A stretch of DNA of 64,000 nucleotides from contig NW_006763292.1 of NCBI RefSeq assembly GCF_000218685.1, positions 1,323,470 through 1,387,469 of the forward strand, in the 5' to 3' direction. The translations under genes and the position numbers were made by a program. Shown here piece after piece: positions 35,996 through 46,508 of this stretch (within the stretch, counting starts at the first letter, position 1; the number at the start of each line of letters is the position of its first letter). This DNA comes from Serpula lacrymans var. lacrymans S7.9. Its lineage: Eukaryota; Basidiomycota; Agaricomycetes; Boletales; Serpulaceae. The notes under the pieces are model-generated. The model was not told the DNA's origin and did not search any database. It saw only the letters and a list, made by a program, of their open reading frames with translations.

Positions 35996-36832
35996 TGTAA
36001 CAACCAAGAGTTAGTTACTCTGGCGCACAACTAGAACCAACTATAGAGATGATGATGAGGGAGTGGTTACCCTTTAGACTTCAACAAGTTAGTTGTGAGG
36101 ATACAACAGGAGGACTCACTGAGGAGTCTCCTGGATCTATTGAGGTATATTTTACGATAACACAAATATTCAGACCTTTCCTTTAATTTTCATTCTCCAC
36201 TTTAACCTTTTACTATAGTTCACACTCCGTGCCATGCAGCACTTTCCTTTTCGTTCTAAACTCCACTTTCTCGCGCGATGCTGCCTTTATTCTTCTTTCA
36301 GACACAAAGTCTCTCACGCAGTGGAGCTGGTCACACGGGCTGCGCCCTCTGACATCATCAGCCACTGCTTTTATCAACTGTACAGTACATAGGTACAAAC
36401 ACTCTGTATTAGTATAAATACCCCAATAGATCAAGGAGACTCCTCAGCGAGTCCTTCTATTGTTAACCAACAAACTCTCTGCAGCCTAAGGGGTAACCAC
36501 TCCCAATTCACTACCTTTATAGTGTGTTCCTGTGTGCGCCAGAGTAACTAACTCTTGGTTGTTACAGTATATGTACTACTACAGGTTGTTTGTACATGTT
36601 GTATTATACAGTTGATAAAGCAGTGGCTGATGATGTCAGAGGGCGTAGCCCGTGTGACCAGCTCCACTGCGTGAGAAACTTGTAGCTAAAATAAGAATAA
36701 AGGCAGTGCCGCGCGAGAAAGTGGAGTTTGAACAAAAGGGAAAGTGCCGCATGGCACGGAGTGTGAAAACTACAGTAAAAAGGTTAAAGAGGAGAATGAA
36801 AATTAAAGGTCTGAAAATGTGTTATTGTAATA
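35996..36832 (-). repeat. solo LTR, family A, split by a second LTR; target duplication AAGGG
   Basis: Minus-orientation family A LTR in two pieces, 35996-36149 and 36567-36832, the second starting with one target copy of the inner insertion. AAGGG flanks it at 35991-35995 and 36833-36837. It sits inside the gag of the Copia element. Confidence 0.93.
36150..36566 (+). repeat. solo LTR, family A, inserted in another LTR; target duplication GTATA
   Basis: 417 bp, from TTTTACGATAACAC (TG changed to TT) to GGTTGTTACA. GTATA precedes it at 36145-36149 and follows at 36567-36571. Removing it with one GTATA restores a continuous minus-orientation LTR. Confidence 0.93.
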
Positions 36833-39800
36833 AAGGGTAGTCAGTCTAATGCTCTAACAGCCAAAACGGACGAGAAAGCTACAACAAATAAAAAGAAACT
36901 TGTACCTGCTACAATTGCAATAAACCTGGTCAACTCTTAAAAGACTATGGTGCTCCTAGACAAAAAAGGAAAAGTGATCAGTCAAAAGAGAACAATGAGA
37001 AGGGTAAAAACAAAGATGAAAAACCCAAAGACTCACCATCAGCTGTAAAAGACACGCCACTATATATTGATGGCATCAATGGACAGCCCCAATCACAAAG
37101 AACTGACTCACCTAAGCAATAAATACCCAGCAATCATTAGCTCTGGTGCAAACCATCATTTTTCCCCATTTCAAAACCTTTTCACATTGTGCAACAAAAT
37201 AACACCCAAAACAATTTGCACAGCCAACAGACCTTCATTGTAAGCTATAGGAAAGGGCAACATCATCCTGATGTTACCAAATGGTAACAGACACACATAA
37301 GTGATGCTCTGTGATGTCCTATATGCACCCAGACATGATATCCACTCTAATATCCATAAGCCACATAGAGAAAATCAGATACACGGTCCACTTTGAGAGC
37401 AGAATGTGCCATGTTCTATCCCCAAAACCAAAATGTCACTTAATAGTCCGTGTACCTGCAACAAAAGGACTATATCAGTTCAACGGCACTCTGTCCGAAA
37501 GGACCAAAGTGGATACAGCTTCAATCACAGGCAATAAAACAGTCATTATGACTCTAGATCAGCTGCACAATGCATAGGTCATGCATCTCACCAGATGCTT
37601 AGAAAAATGGTTTCATCACAAGCCATAAAAGGAATAAAACTTAGCTCTCAAACACACTCCTTCTGCAACAAATGCATAAATGCAAAAGCTCAAAAGAAGC
37701 CATTCCCCAAGGGATTTTTAACTCAAGCCTTTTTGTATGGTGAACAAATTTACTCGGATGTATGGGGTCCAGCCTCAGTCAATGACATCACTGGCAAACA
37801 TTATATGGTAACTTTCACAGACAACTTCACCAGGGAAACAATCATCCGCTTACTTGCACAGAAAAATGATGCAATGGATGCATATCTCAAATATGAAGCT
37901 TGGTTGAAGACCCAGAAAAATGTACCATCCATCAGAATCTTGAGGATTGATAGTGGTGGAGAATGTGTCAGTGAGAAGATGAAAGAGCATCTCGAATGTT
38001 AAGGCATTATTCGTGAATTGACCATTCATGACTCACCTGAACAGAACAGTACTGCCGAGCACTTGAATCATACTCTGGCCGAGCATGCTCGCGCCATGTT
38101 GTTCAAAGTCAATTTGCTGAAATTTGTATGGGGCAAGGCCCTAAAACATGCAACCTGGATCAAAAACTAATCACTCAACCAATCTCCAAATAACCCCATA
38201 TGAAATGGTTCATGGCAATAAACCAAACTTAGCAAAAATTCAGCCATTTGGCTCTACAGTCTTCATGAAAGGCTTGAGTGCCGGCAAACTCAACTCAAGG
38301 GCAAAAAATGGGAGATTGATAGGTTATGATGGTGAAAGTAAAGGTCTTAGAATCTATTGGCCAGAAAAATGCAATGTCACATTCAGACCCATGACACACA
38401 TACCTAATACCACCGGAACAGCTCTGGATCTTCTCACATCCACCCCAAATGCACCCACCTCCCATCCTATTGATCTACCAGTTGATCACCCCAAATAATC
38501 TGTAGTGAATAAACCTACTAGGTACTATAAGGATCTGAATGAGGGCAAGATAAACATGAAATCAGCTGAACTAGATCAATATGGCAAATATGCACTCGCT
38601 ACTCATATCCAAGACCCTGACAGTCCTCCTTTATACCTCACATTGAAAGGACCTGACACAGACAAATGGGAATCAGCTGTACAAAAAGAAATTAATCAGC
38701 TGCCGCAATTACGCACCTGGGACCTCATCCCACGCCCTGCCAAAGTTAACGTAATAAGATCCCACTTTGTAATGAAAATAAAACAAGATGGCGGAGGAAA
38801 AATTCTAAAATACAAAGTTAGGTTAATAGCGAACGGCAACAGATAAAAATATAGTATTGACTACATTGATACTTACTCAGCCATTGGAAGGATGACATTG
38901 CATCGGGCTATCCTAGCCCACACATACTCCCGCGGCTGGGAAATACACCAAGTAGATGTGAAAAGTGCATATCTGAACACCAATCTAGATGAGGAAGTCT
39001 ACATGCACCCTCCACTTGGCCTGCTAACACCTGAGCAAAAGGGGATAGTATGCAAACCACAAAAAGGGATATACAGTTTAAAACAAGCTGGTCTGAAGTG
39101 GTACAACAAACTTAGCTCCACCTTTGAGTGAATGGGATTCACGCAATTCAAATACAACCATGCTCTATTCCTCAAATGGACGGACCAAGACCAGTTAGTT
39201 GTCGGCGTCTTTGTAGACAATATCATTGTTAGCGCTAAAAGTATATCTACAATTCAAAAGTTCAAAATGCACCTATGCAAAAAATACAAGATAAGATATC
39301 TGGGTGAAATCCACTGGTTATTAGGGATAAAGATAGAAAGGAATAGAGAAAAATGCACCTTAGTATTATCCCAACAGGCATACATTGAATCTGTCCTCAA
39401 ATTGTTCCATATGAGTGACAGCAAACCCGTATTGACACTAATGGAGCCTACACAGTTCCTTAACAAGGATCAATGTCTCACAAACTCACAGGAAAAGGAT
39501 GAGATGGAGAAACATACCGTATTGACAAGTAATGAGTAAATTGATGTACCTTTCAACAGGTACAAGGCCTGATATTGCCATCCCTCTATCAATGGTTGCC
39601 CAATTCTCCAATATTCCCTCAAAGGTCCATTGGGAGGCGGTCAAACACATTATATGATACTTAAACGGGACCCAATAAGGAAGAACTTACCAGATTCTCA
39701 GACAGCAACTGGGGCTCTCAGCCTCACAGATGCTCCATTTCCGGCCATGTATTCACCTTCAACGGTGCTACAATATCCTGGAGCTCTAAAATGCAAGTAT

Positions 39801-40410
39801 CAGTAGCGCTATCAACAACTAAAAGTGGATATATGGCACTCACCAAGGCTGCAAAAGAAGCCCTTTGGCTTAGGAACCTACTCACTGACATTACAGGTTC
39901 CCCTCCTACCCTCCCAACTACTCTCCTAGTTGACAATTAATCCGCCATATTCCTATTGAAGAACAATGTCTTCCACGGACAAACCAAGCACATCAATATA
40001 CGCTATCACTACATCTGTTACCTCATAGACCAGTGTGATGCCCATGTCACATTTTGTCCCATGGACTAGATGCCCACAGACATGCTCCCCAAAGCCCTTG
40101 CAAAACTGAAACTTAATTTATTCAAACAAAAACTGCCAGTATGCTAGGCTCAAGGGAGGATGTTGGTTTTACATTAATAGCTAATTTCTATCATATCAAA
40201 TATGGATCCTACATACAGACAAGATTTACTTACACTTACAAGTATGCCTACACTGAGTTTTTGGATTCTCAACTGTGAGAATCATCTTCCTTTTTTAGTA
40301 TTAAAACTTTGGAATCCTTCATAGATATTTTATGCTCATTTTAGCTCTTTGACACCTCAGTCTTTTTGTTACTAGACTGAGGTGAGTACTTACAGTAGAT
40401 ATCATTTTCC

Positions 40411-41945
40411 AATACTGACAAAATACCTAGACTTATCCTATTAGTGAAAAGAAGAAGTCTAACAGATATGGCCTAGCATTTCTGAGTGTGGTCTAGATCA
40501 AGTTAGGGATTGCTGGGTGGGTGAAGAAGGTGATGAGTTCCCCTTGGCATCCATTTTGTGAAGAAACACAGTTGTCTTCTTGTTGACAATGTTGTTAGCT
40601 GTTGAGAATGTAAAAGCCTTCAAATCCAAACAGTTATCCATGGGAGGGGTGCCAAGTCCAAAGCCAATCTCAATAGTCCTGGAAGCATTACCTAGGATTT
40701 TCTTGGCTTCAGCTATTTTCTCTGTTAAAGAGGGTATAGTCTTTTCAGTGAGGATGAACCTCATTATCCTCAACTATGCTTCTTGAATGTGCTCTGGTCA
40801 TGCTAGGAAGGACCACCACATTTTTGCACTTCTGATTCACTGTTGTAGTTGCTATGGTTGCAGCTGCACAAGATGTTGGTGCAAGGGGAAAAGCAAAATT
40901 GCTGTAGCAGGTGTAGGCATAGGAGGCAAACAGGGAGAGGATTAGTAGTGTGATGCACTTTGGTGACTGATGTCATTGGGGCAACTGGCTAAAATAGTAG
41001 TTACTAAATATATAGAACACTTAAAAAAATTTTAAACCTGGATAACTCTTGTGTTGATTGTTTCATTGCAGGAGAGAGCTTCACCTGACTGTAAGTATGT
41101 GCATCCTCCTGGGATTGGATGCCAAGCGGTTATCAGGTATAATCAGATGAGATGGGCTATTGATCAGGGGGAACAGACACTGGCAGTGGGAGATCAACAA
41201 CAGGGGGATCAATGTTGGATTGGTGGACATAGACAGCAGCAAATTAATAGAGGGAAAAGATGCAGGTGGAACAAATCCCAGATGTTGAGCAGATGATGGT
41301 GGTGCCTGATAGAGTAACTGCATCAAGGGATCATGTAATTGTTAATATTCCTGAGCATAGGCAGCTCAGTCCTGCTAGATGAAGGCTGTATAAGGCCTCT
41401 GTGGTCCAGTCTGCTGGGACAAGACTAACTAAATGTTTGGTTGTATGATATGGACTTTTTACATCAATGTCTTTACTTGAGATAGGGCTAGGATAATACT
41501 GGGGAGGCAGATAGGGCCTATCAACAGCACTAGCAGGAGATCACCAGTGTTTGTGCTGCAACCTTTATTTTGTTTGTGTGGCTGTTATTAATGCAAACTG
41601 TCAGTATGTCCTTGTTCAAACTTACATTTACCTTTTTCTTTTGATTTGTGAGAGTCTGTCACCTTAAAGAGACATTTGCATATTGATCACAATATTTGGT
41701 GATAAAAATCAAGTCAGTATACACTTAAGCCTCCCATATCCACTTGGAGCTCAAACATTGACATAGGAGGAAATGCATAGTGGACTGAAGCCCAGGGTAG
41801 GAGAATTGGAATTCAGAGTGGTTATCTGGAGTACCGTATAGGAGCAAGTTACAGGCCCACGCAAGGTGGTAGACCACAAGGAACATAAGTCCGGAAAGAC
41901 CAAAGATTCAGGAGTTTGGACTTGGGGGTTTCTGACTGTTCTGAG
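40411..41945. other. no gene recognised
   Basis: The minus strand 40498-40773 is open for 91 codons (begins MRIMRFILTEKTIPSLTEKI) but I do not recognise it. The rest shows no frame or repeat I can support. Confidence 0.3.
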
Positions 41946-42018
41946 TAGGGATGATAAAGTTCAGTTTGGCAGTTCTTGGTTCTGAACCATTTATCCAAAC
42001 CAAACTTTATCATTCCTA
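41946..42018. repeat. inverted repeat (24-bp arms, 21 matches)
   Basis: Left arm 41946-41969 (TAGGGATGATAAAGTTCAGT and on) pairs with 41995-42018. The loop also contains GGTTC-T-GAACC. Could be a tiny relic or a hairpin; 56 bp further on lies the solo LTR. Confidence 0.6.
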
Positions 42019-42074
42019 GTCCCGAGGTTCAGGTTTTCTGGCCTGTGGCACAGATATAACAGTTTGCCTAATTA

Positions 42075-42394
42075 TGTTAGTTTTGGTGATTCTGCACCTT
42101 TGTGCTACCTATATATTTTCATTCCTTTCTCTATCTATTCTTCTATCATTCACTATTGATTGTGTTCTCTATTATTTTGCCTTTGTGGCTGCTTTGTTTA
42201 CCTTTGTTTACAAAACTTCGGACAGTACTGCAGAGTCCAATGCTTCCTATTCTCTAGTTACTCACATTGGACTCTAGGTACTGTATACCTGTCATACTCT
42301 CTAATAATATAGTTACTCACATTGGACTCTAGTTCTAGTCCCTGATTGCTCTCAGCAAGTGGCTAGACACTTCCTTCAAGCTTTGTTCTTAATA
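42075..42394 (+). repeat. solo LTR, family C, target duplication AATTA
   Basis: 320 bp, TGTTAG to TTAATA, flanked by AATTA at 42070-42074 and 42395-42399. This copy fixes the true ends of LTR family C. Confidence 0.93.
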
Positions 42395-42399
42395 AATTA

Positions 42400-43121
42400 T
42401 GCCCAAAATAGGCCGGAACAGCTATCAGACTATGTGATACTTGTTATGACAGTATTTCCGGCATCTATTTTACTTTATTCTCCTTTTCCTTTTCTTTTAT
42501 TTTTCACACTTTTACTTTTGGAAGTCACCTGATTGATGTATAGACCCATCATGTGACCAGTCACATTCAAATTGTGTCTGGACTCGGTACCGGGCTGGGT
42601 TGCCCCTAACAGCTCCATATGTCCGGACTGGCACCAGGGTGATTTAGCTTGCAAGGCCAAATTATGTCCGGACCAGGATCTGGGTTCCATAAGGATTATC
42701 CAGGGTTTGGAAAGCTGCTGGGAATTACATACACTGATTTTGAGGTTAAGGCAAGCAGAGAAGAACAGGATACCTGTTATTCCCACACAAGTCCGCTAAT
42801 TAGCCTTACTACCTCCGGCTGATTGCACGGCTAGTTACTTCAAGCACAGCTCTCCAGAAAGGACCAGCAACCCAGATCCCCCATATGGTGAATGTGGTGT
42901 CATTGCAATAGTGTCAGCATTTCCTCACTGCTACCAGCGATGTCACAAATACTCAATTTGTCATGTGTCGTCACAGGATGTGTCAGGTACTAGTAATGGG
43001 TCGAGCTCGCTGTATGAGACAGCGAGTTCAACAATCTTACTTATGATAGTAGCATACAATGTATGTTGAATGTTAGTAGTTCAAAGCAACAAATGCAACT
43101 CAATATAAAGCAAACTATGTC
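42400..43121. other. spacer, possible old LTR-like stretch
   Basis: Around 42500-42590 the order TTTTACTTTTGGAAGTCACC, CATGTGACCAGTCACAT, TGTCTGGACTC recalls the U3 of LTR family B read from its other strand, but the match is short. Otherwise nothing assignable. Confidence 0.3.
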
Positions 43122-44823
43122 CTAAGTGTCCTCAGATACCTCCAAAATGCCTAGTACCGCTTCAGAGGCCTCCTCAACATGTTCGTCTTCCTCTTCCTCT
43201 TCTTCTAGGTCCTCTGGGCTATCCCTTTGTTTGCATATGTTGTCTTCACTTGGCTGTCCAACCCAAGGGGAATGAGAGACAGGTACAAGTAATGAAGGTA
43301 GCTTTGCCATAGGAATACTTCTACTCTCACCTACTCCTGTTTGTGTTCTTTCCCCTGGTACTATCATACCGCTGAACCCCGGGAGCTTGACAATGTCTAG
43401 TAGATGGAGTACATGATGTGCATTTAAACAGCCCTGTTTTATGTAATGAATGCGTATTTGGTAGGCTAGAGCAGGACTTGCTGGACAAATCTGTTCTTCA
43501 CATATTTGCAGATACTTATCTTCATCCCTCAGGTAGGTGGCAACTTGGTGAATCTCAATATTGAGCCGCTTGATTTCCTCACGAGCATGGCAGGCCTTGA
43601 AGTAGAAGTCCATAGCCAACCGGCCAGCTGGCTTTGCCCAGGGCCGATGAGACATCTCCTGACAGGTATTGCGTAGCAAGTCAAAATCTGAAAGAAATGT
43701 GTACTCTATTACTTTTTTTTATTCAAGTTGGCGACGGGGGGTGTCAGGGCCCTGGCTGTAGTATTGTAGCAATTGAGGGCAGTCCTAATGGCCGCAGATT
43801 GTGCCTGCAACACCTTGCCAATATGCTTTTGCAATGCATATCCTGTAACTGCTGTAATTTATGTACTGTAATATAAAAACTAACGGCTCAGCTGTTTGTG
43901 AGCGGTTCATCTTTGATAACTCAAAAATGCAGGCAACGATAAGACCTTCAAGGTGGTTGAGTGCCCATTGGTATTAACGCACTGCTACCATCCTCCCCAC
44001 TTCTTGCTATTCCTGAGAACTTGGTGTCCACCGAGTTGAGATGTGTAACTTCAACTCATACTGTTGCACATTCTTGAGGTTCTTCTTGCAGTTTTCCATA
44101 GCAATTCAGCGAGCCACTTGCTGCTCCTTTGTCAGGACTTGTGTAGCTTCCCATGCCTTTGTGATTGCCTCAAGCTCTATGCTAGCAATAGGACATTACA
44201 AGTGAGCCAATAGTTGTCACCATGTTCAACAACACACTCACCTGTTAGCCTGTGTATTGACCAGCTTTTGCCAATACTCCATGTGTAATGTTTCTTTGGT
44301 GGGTTCTTTCTGCAAGTTCATCAAATATTATTTCTCTTCTTTCAGCCATTGCTTGAATACACTCTTGTCCATCACACCAAGGTCATGGACTGTATCTTTA
44401 AGTCCAATGGAACTCTTGGACAAGATTTCCAGAGCTTGTTGGTAGTTGTTGTACAAGAAGCTGGCTTTAATAGAAGATTAGGTGTCAGTATATCTTGCGT
44501 AGCACAGATTTAGTACATACTGAGGTTGTAGTATACTTCAAATTCATCCTCATGTCTGAAGTAAGTGTCAATTGCCTGTCTTTGGTGAAAAACACTGGCA
44601 TATCAGACTGAGCCAGCCAAAGTGTTGTACTTTGAGAAAGCTCTCTTACAGCCTTCACTACAAGTTGGTTGTTGTCTTCAGGAGTGGTCCTTCTAACAAT
44701 TTTCTTCAATGAGTCATTACCATCCATTGTATAGAGCATCCAGAACTTTAACTCCTCTTTCCCCTTGACAACATATGTGCATGCTGGACAGACATGCTTC
44801 ACAAAAAAGTGGAAGACCACCAA
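43122..44823 (-). pseudogene. KDZ-superfamily transposase, C-terminal half, degraded
   Basis: Read from 44823 down: HVCPACTYVVKGKEELKFWM and YTMDGNDSLKKIVRR, the conserved CPAC and DGNNSLKR block of Kyakuja-Dileera-Zisupton transposases. The large core that should follow is missing; the next blocks are FLYNNYQQALEI near 44450, KEPTKETLHMEYWQKLVNTQ near 44290 and RWTPSSQE near 44030. A broken block HLEGLIVACIFELSKMNRSQ follows near 43955, and finally an open frame 43679-43122 with RPWAKPAGRLAMDFYFKACH, AREEIKRLNIEIHQV, LPGFSG and an acidic tail. Most of the catalytic domain is deleted, so the copy is dead. Cut off at about 44823. Confidence 0.78.
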
Positions 44824-44988
44824 ATGGTGGAAACACTAACAAAGAGGACAGGCGGAATTGGAATTGGAATTGGGATGTGATAGCAAGAGGGAAGAGAGTA
44901 GTCTAATGTACAGTGTAGTGGACAACATTATTATATAGTAATGCAGGATTCCAAAGAGGATTCCGATGTACATGACCTATGATGCAAT

Positions 44989-45520
44989 ATGATGTTATTG
45001 AGTTGTAAGCCCTTGGCTTACACCCTCTCCGGCCATGTTTTTGAGATGTTGTTCAGTGAACCAATTGTCAAAAGCTTGACAATCTTCAAGGTCAGCTTGT
45101 TTTATCCATTCATCGTGCTCGGGGGGAAAACCAAGCCATTGGAAGAGGTACTGTTTGCCATGACCTACACGCCGCTCGTCAATTATGCAATCAATGAAGT
45201 TTTCTTGTTGTCCGTCGGCGGTGAGAATGGGCCCTGGTCGAGCAAAGGTGTGGGAAGGGAAAAGTTCATCATTGTTTTTGCAATGAGGTTCGAGGAGAGA
45301 GACATGGAAAGTGGGGACAACTTTTGGTGAGTTGGGTAAGTCTAGTGTGTAGGTGGAGTGTTTGTGGTCAGCAGAGATTATTTTGAATGGGCCGTCATTG
45401 CGTGGCATGAATTTAGCAACATGGCCATCTCTCTTTTGAATGTAGTCATGGTGACAGTTCTTGGTTGAAAGCATTACAAGATCCCCAATGTTGTAGGTTT
45501 TCAGGCACTAGTTACATGAC
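44989..45520 (-). pseudogene. chromovirus (Ty3/gypsy) integrase C-terminus with chromodomain
   Basis: A 159-codon open frame preceded by NIGDL. It contains VMLSTKN, KRDGHVAKFMPRNDGPFKI, STYTLDLPNSPKVVPTFHVS (the GPY/F module) and IDERRVGHGKQYLFQWLGFP followed by EHDEWIKQADLEDCQAFDNW, a chromodomain. In chromoviruses this module steers integration by binding histone marks. Only the 3' end of pol is present; it stops abruptly near 45520 and no LTR could be found next to it. Confidence 0.85.
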
Positions 45521-45948
45521 TCACAGTTCAAGGCAGTCCTAACCAGCATTTTCACCCCGCTCCAAATAGACATAAATAAATTAAAAGCTATGGAAAATTG
45601 TCGGGACAGATAACAACAAAAAGGAACCTAGAAAAAAACAAGTTAGAAATATACACTGATCATACTGAGACTCACCCCATGAAGGTCACGTAATGTCTTG
45701 ACAAAGGCCTGGATTGATATTTGAGGTGTCCAAAGATGGGCTATGCGGTTTAACTCAAGTGTATCTGAGGTGATACCGACTGTTGGAGAGATGGGTGAGC
45801 AAGGCAGGCATGACACCCTGTCTAACAAGTGCAGAGGTGATAAACCAGTTGGTGGGAAGAATCAAAAGAACCTGTTTGCGAGTGTCTATAGTCACGTTAG
45901 AATCACATGTGCAATTACTTGTTATAGGTACTAAATGTGTCACTACTT
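45521..45948. other. no gene recognised
   Basis: Junction between the gypsy relic and the second DUF6589 fragment; nothing assignable. Confidence 0.35.
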
Positions 45949-46206
45949 CCACTTTCAGCGATCCTATCCCACCCATGCTAGAGCAACTGGGAAACATAAG
46001 TATGCAACTCATATGACAAACTTCCTGCTGAACATACACTTTATTTATCCTGTTGGTCTGAAGTAAGTCAGACTTTACAATCACAACTTGAATAGCACAA
46101 TGAGTCAGTGTTTATTCACAGATGAGCAATTTGATATTACATCCTGGTCAATCCCACTGGCAAGCCAGGAAAATATTCACACGCTGGTTGTTGATAAAAA
46201 CTTTGA
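45949..46206 (+). pseudogene. DUF6589 fragment, second copy
   Basis: Shifting between frames, the + strand reads RATGKHKYATHMTNFLLNIH at 45.98-46.04 kb and YILVNPTGKPGKYS near 46145. The equivalents at 1-1196 are KATGKHKYPTHMKDFLINLH and YNILINPSGKAGKF. It is a short, badly damaged copy that again converges on a helicase pseudogene. Confidence 0.7.
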
Positions 46207-46508
46207 GTTAAAGTAACCGTTTTGTTCTGCTGGGACAGTTTGGAAAAGAACATCATTATTATAAGCACATAGTAAACAATGGATAAGATAGTCTATGGTA
46301 TTCAACCAATATCTACTATTTGCTATGGAAACAACATGAGTGACAAGTAAGTGCAATATAAGGTATGACTTACATTCTCCTTCCCCCCTCTTGATGCACA
46401 AGCATTGCCATACATAACACATTTACGGCTGCACACTACAAATGTTATCAGTTAAAAGTAAAAGAAGAAAAAGAGGACATACTGGTATGTCCTTCCTGTC
46501 CACATGCA

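Larger units (their letters stand above)
35740..40148 (+). pseudogene. Copia gag-pol, heavily mutated
   Basis: Gag: NENLRTHLDKMISLCLHLAD and the first half of a UBN2-like fold, then after the LTR insertions CYNCNKPGQLLKDYG, a zinc knuckle that has lost its His and last Cys. Protease active site reads SSGA near 37145 instead of DSGA. Integrase: CNKCINAKA near 37670, Asp in YSDVWGP near 37760, Asp in FTDNFTRET near 37825, SGGEC near 37960, and after a stop the Glu in STAEHLNHTLAE near 38060. Reverse transcriptase: HFVMKIKQDGGGKILKYKVR near 38800, VDVKSAYLNTNLDEEVYMHP near 38980, KGIYSLKQAGLKWYN near 39090. The catalytic box is FVDN near 39215 instead of YVDD. RNase H (39540-40140) is full of stops. 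Older than the Copia copy at 9.7 kb. Confidence 0.88.
35640..40410 (+). mobile_element. second Copia retrotransposon, decayed, gag split by nested LTRs
   Basis: Gag remnants occur at 35740-35995 and 36838-37070, then pol in order to about 40148, followed by a polypurine tract (40151-40160, CAAGGGAGGA) and the start of a 3' LTR, TGTTGGTTTTAC, at 40161. The 837-bp block 35996-36832 is foreign (two solo LTRs). The 5' LTR is missing. The 3' LTR holds a hairpin CCTCAGTC/GACTGAGG around 40353-40382; its end could not be fixed. Its LTR differs from families A, B and C. Confidence 0.8.

Noticed and set aside
36150..40410. Family A LTRs as the LTRs of the Copia element at 35.6-40.4 kb
   Set aside because: The polypurine tract is followed by TGTTGGTTTTAC, which differs from the family A start TGTTACAATA, and the A copies have their own target duplications inside gag.
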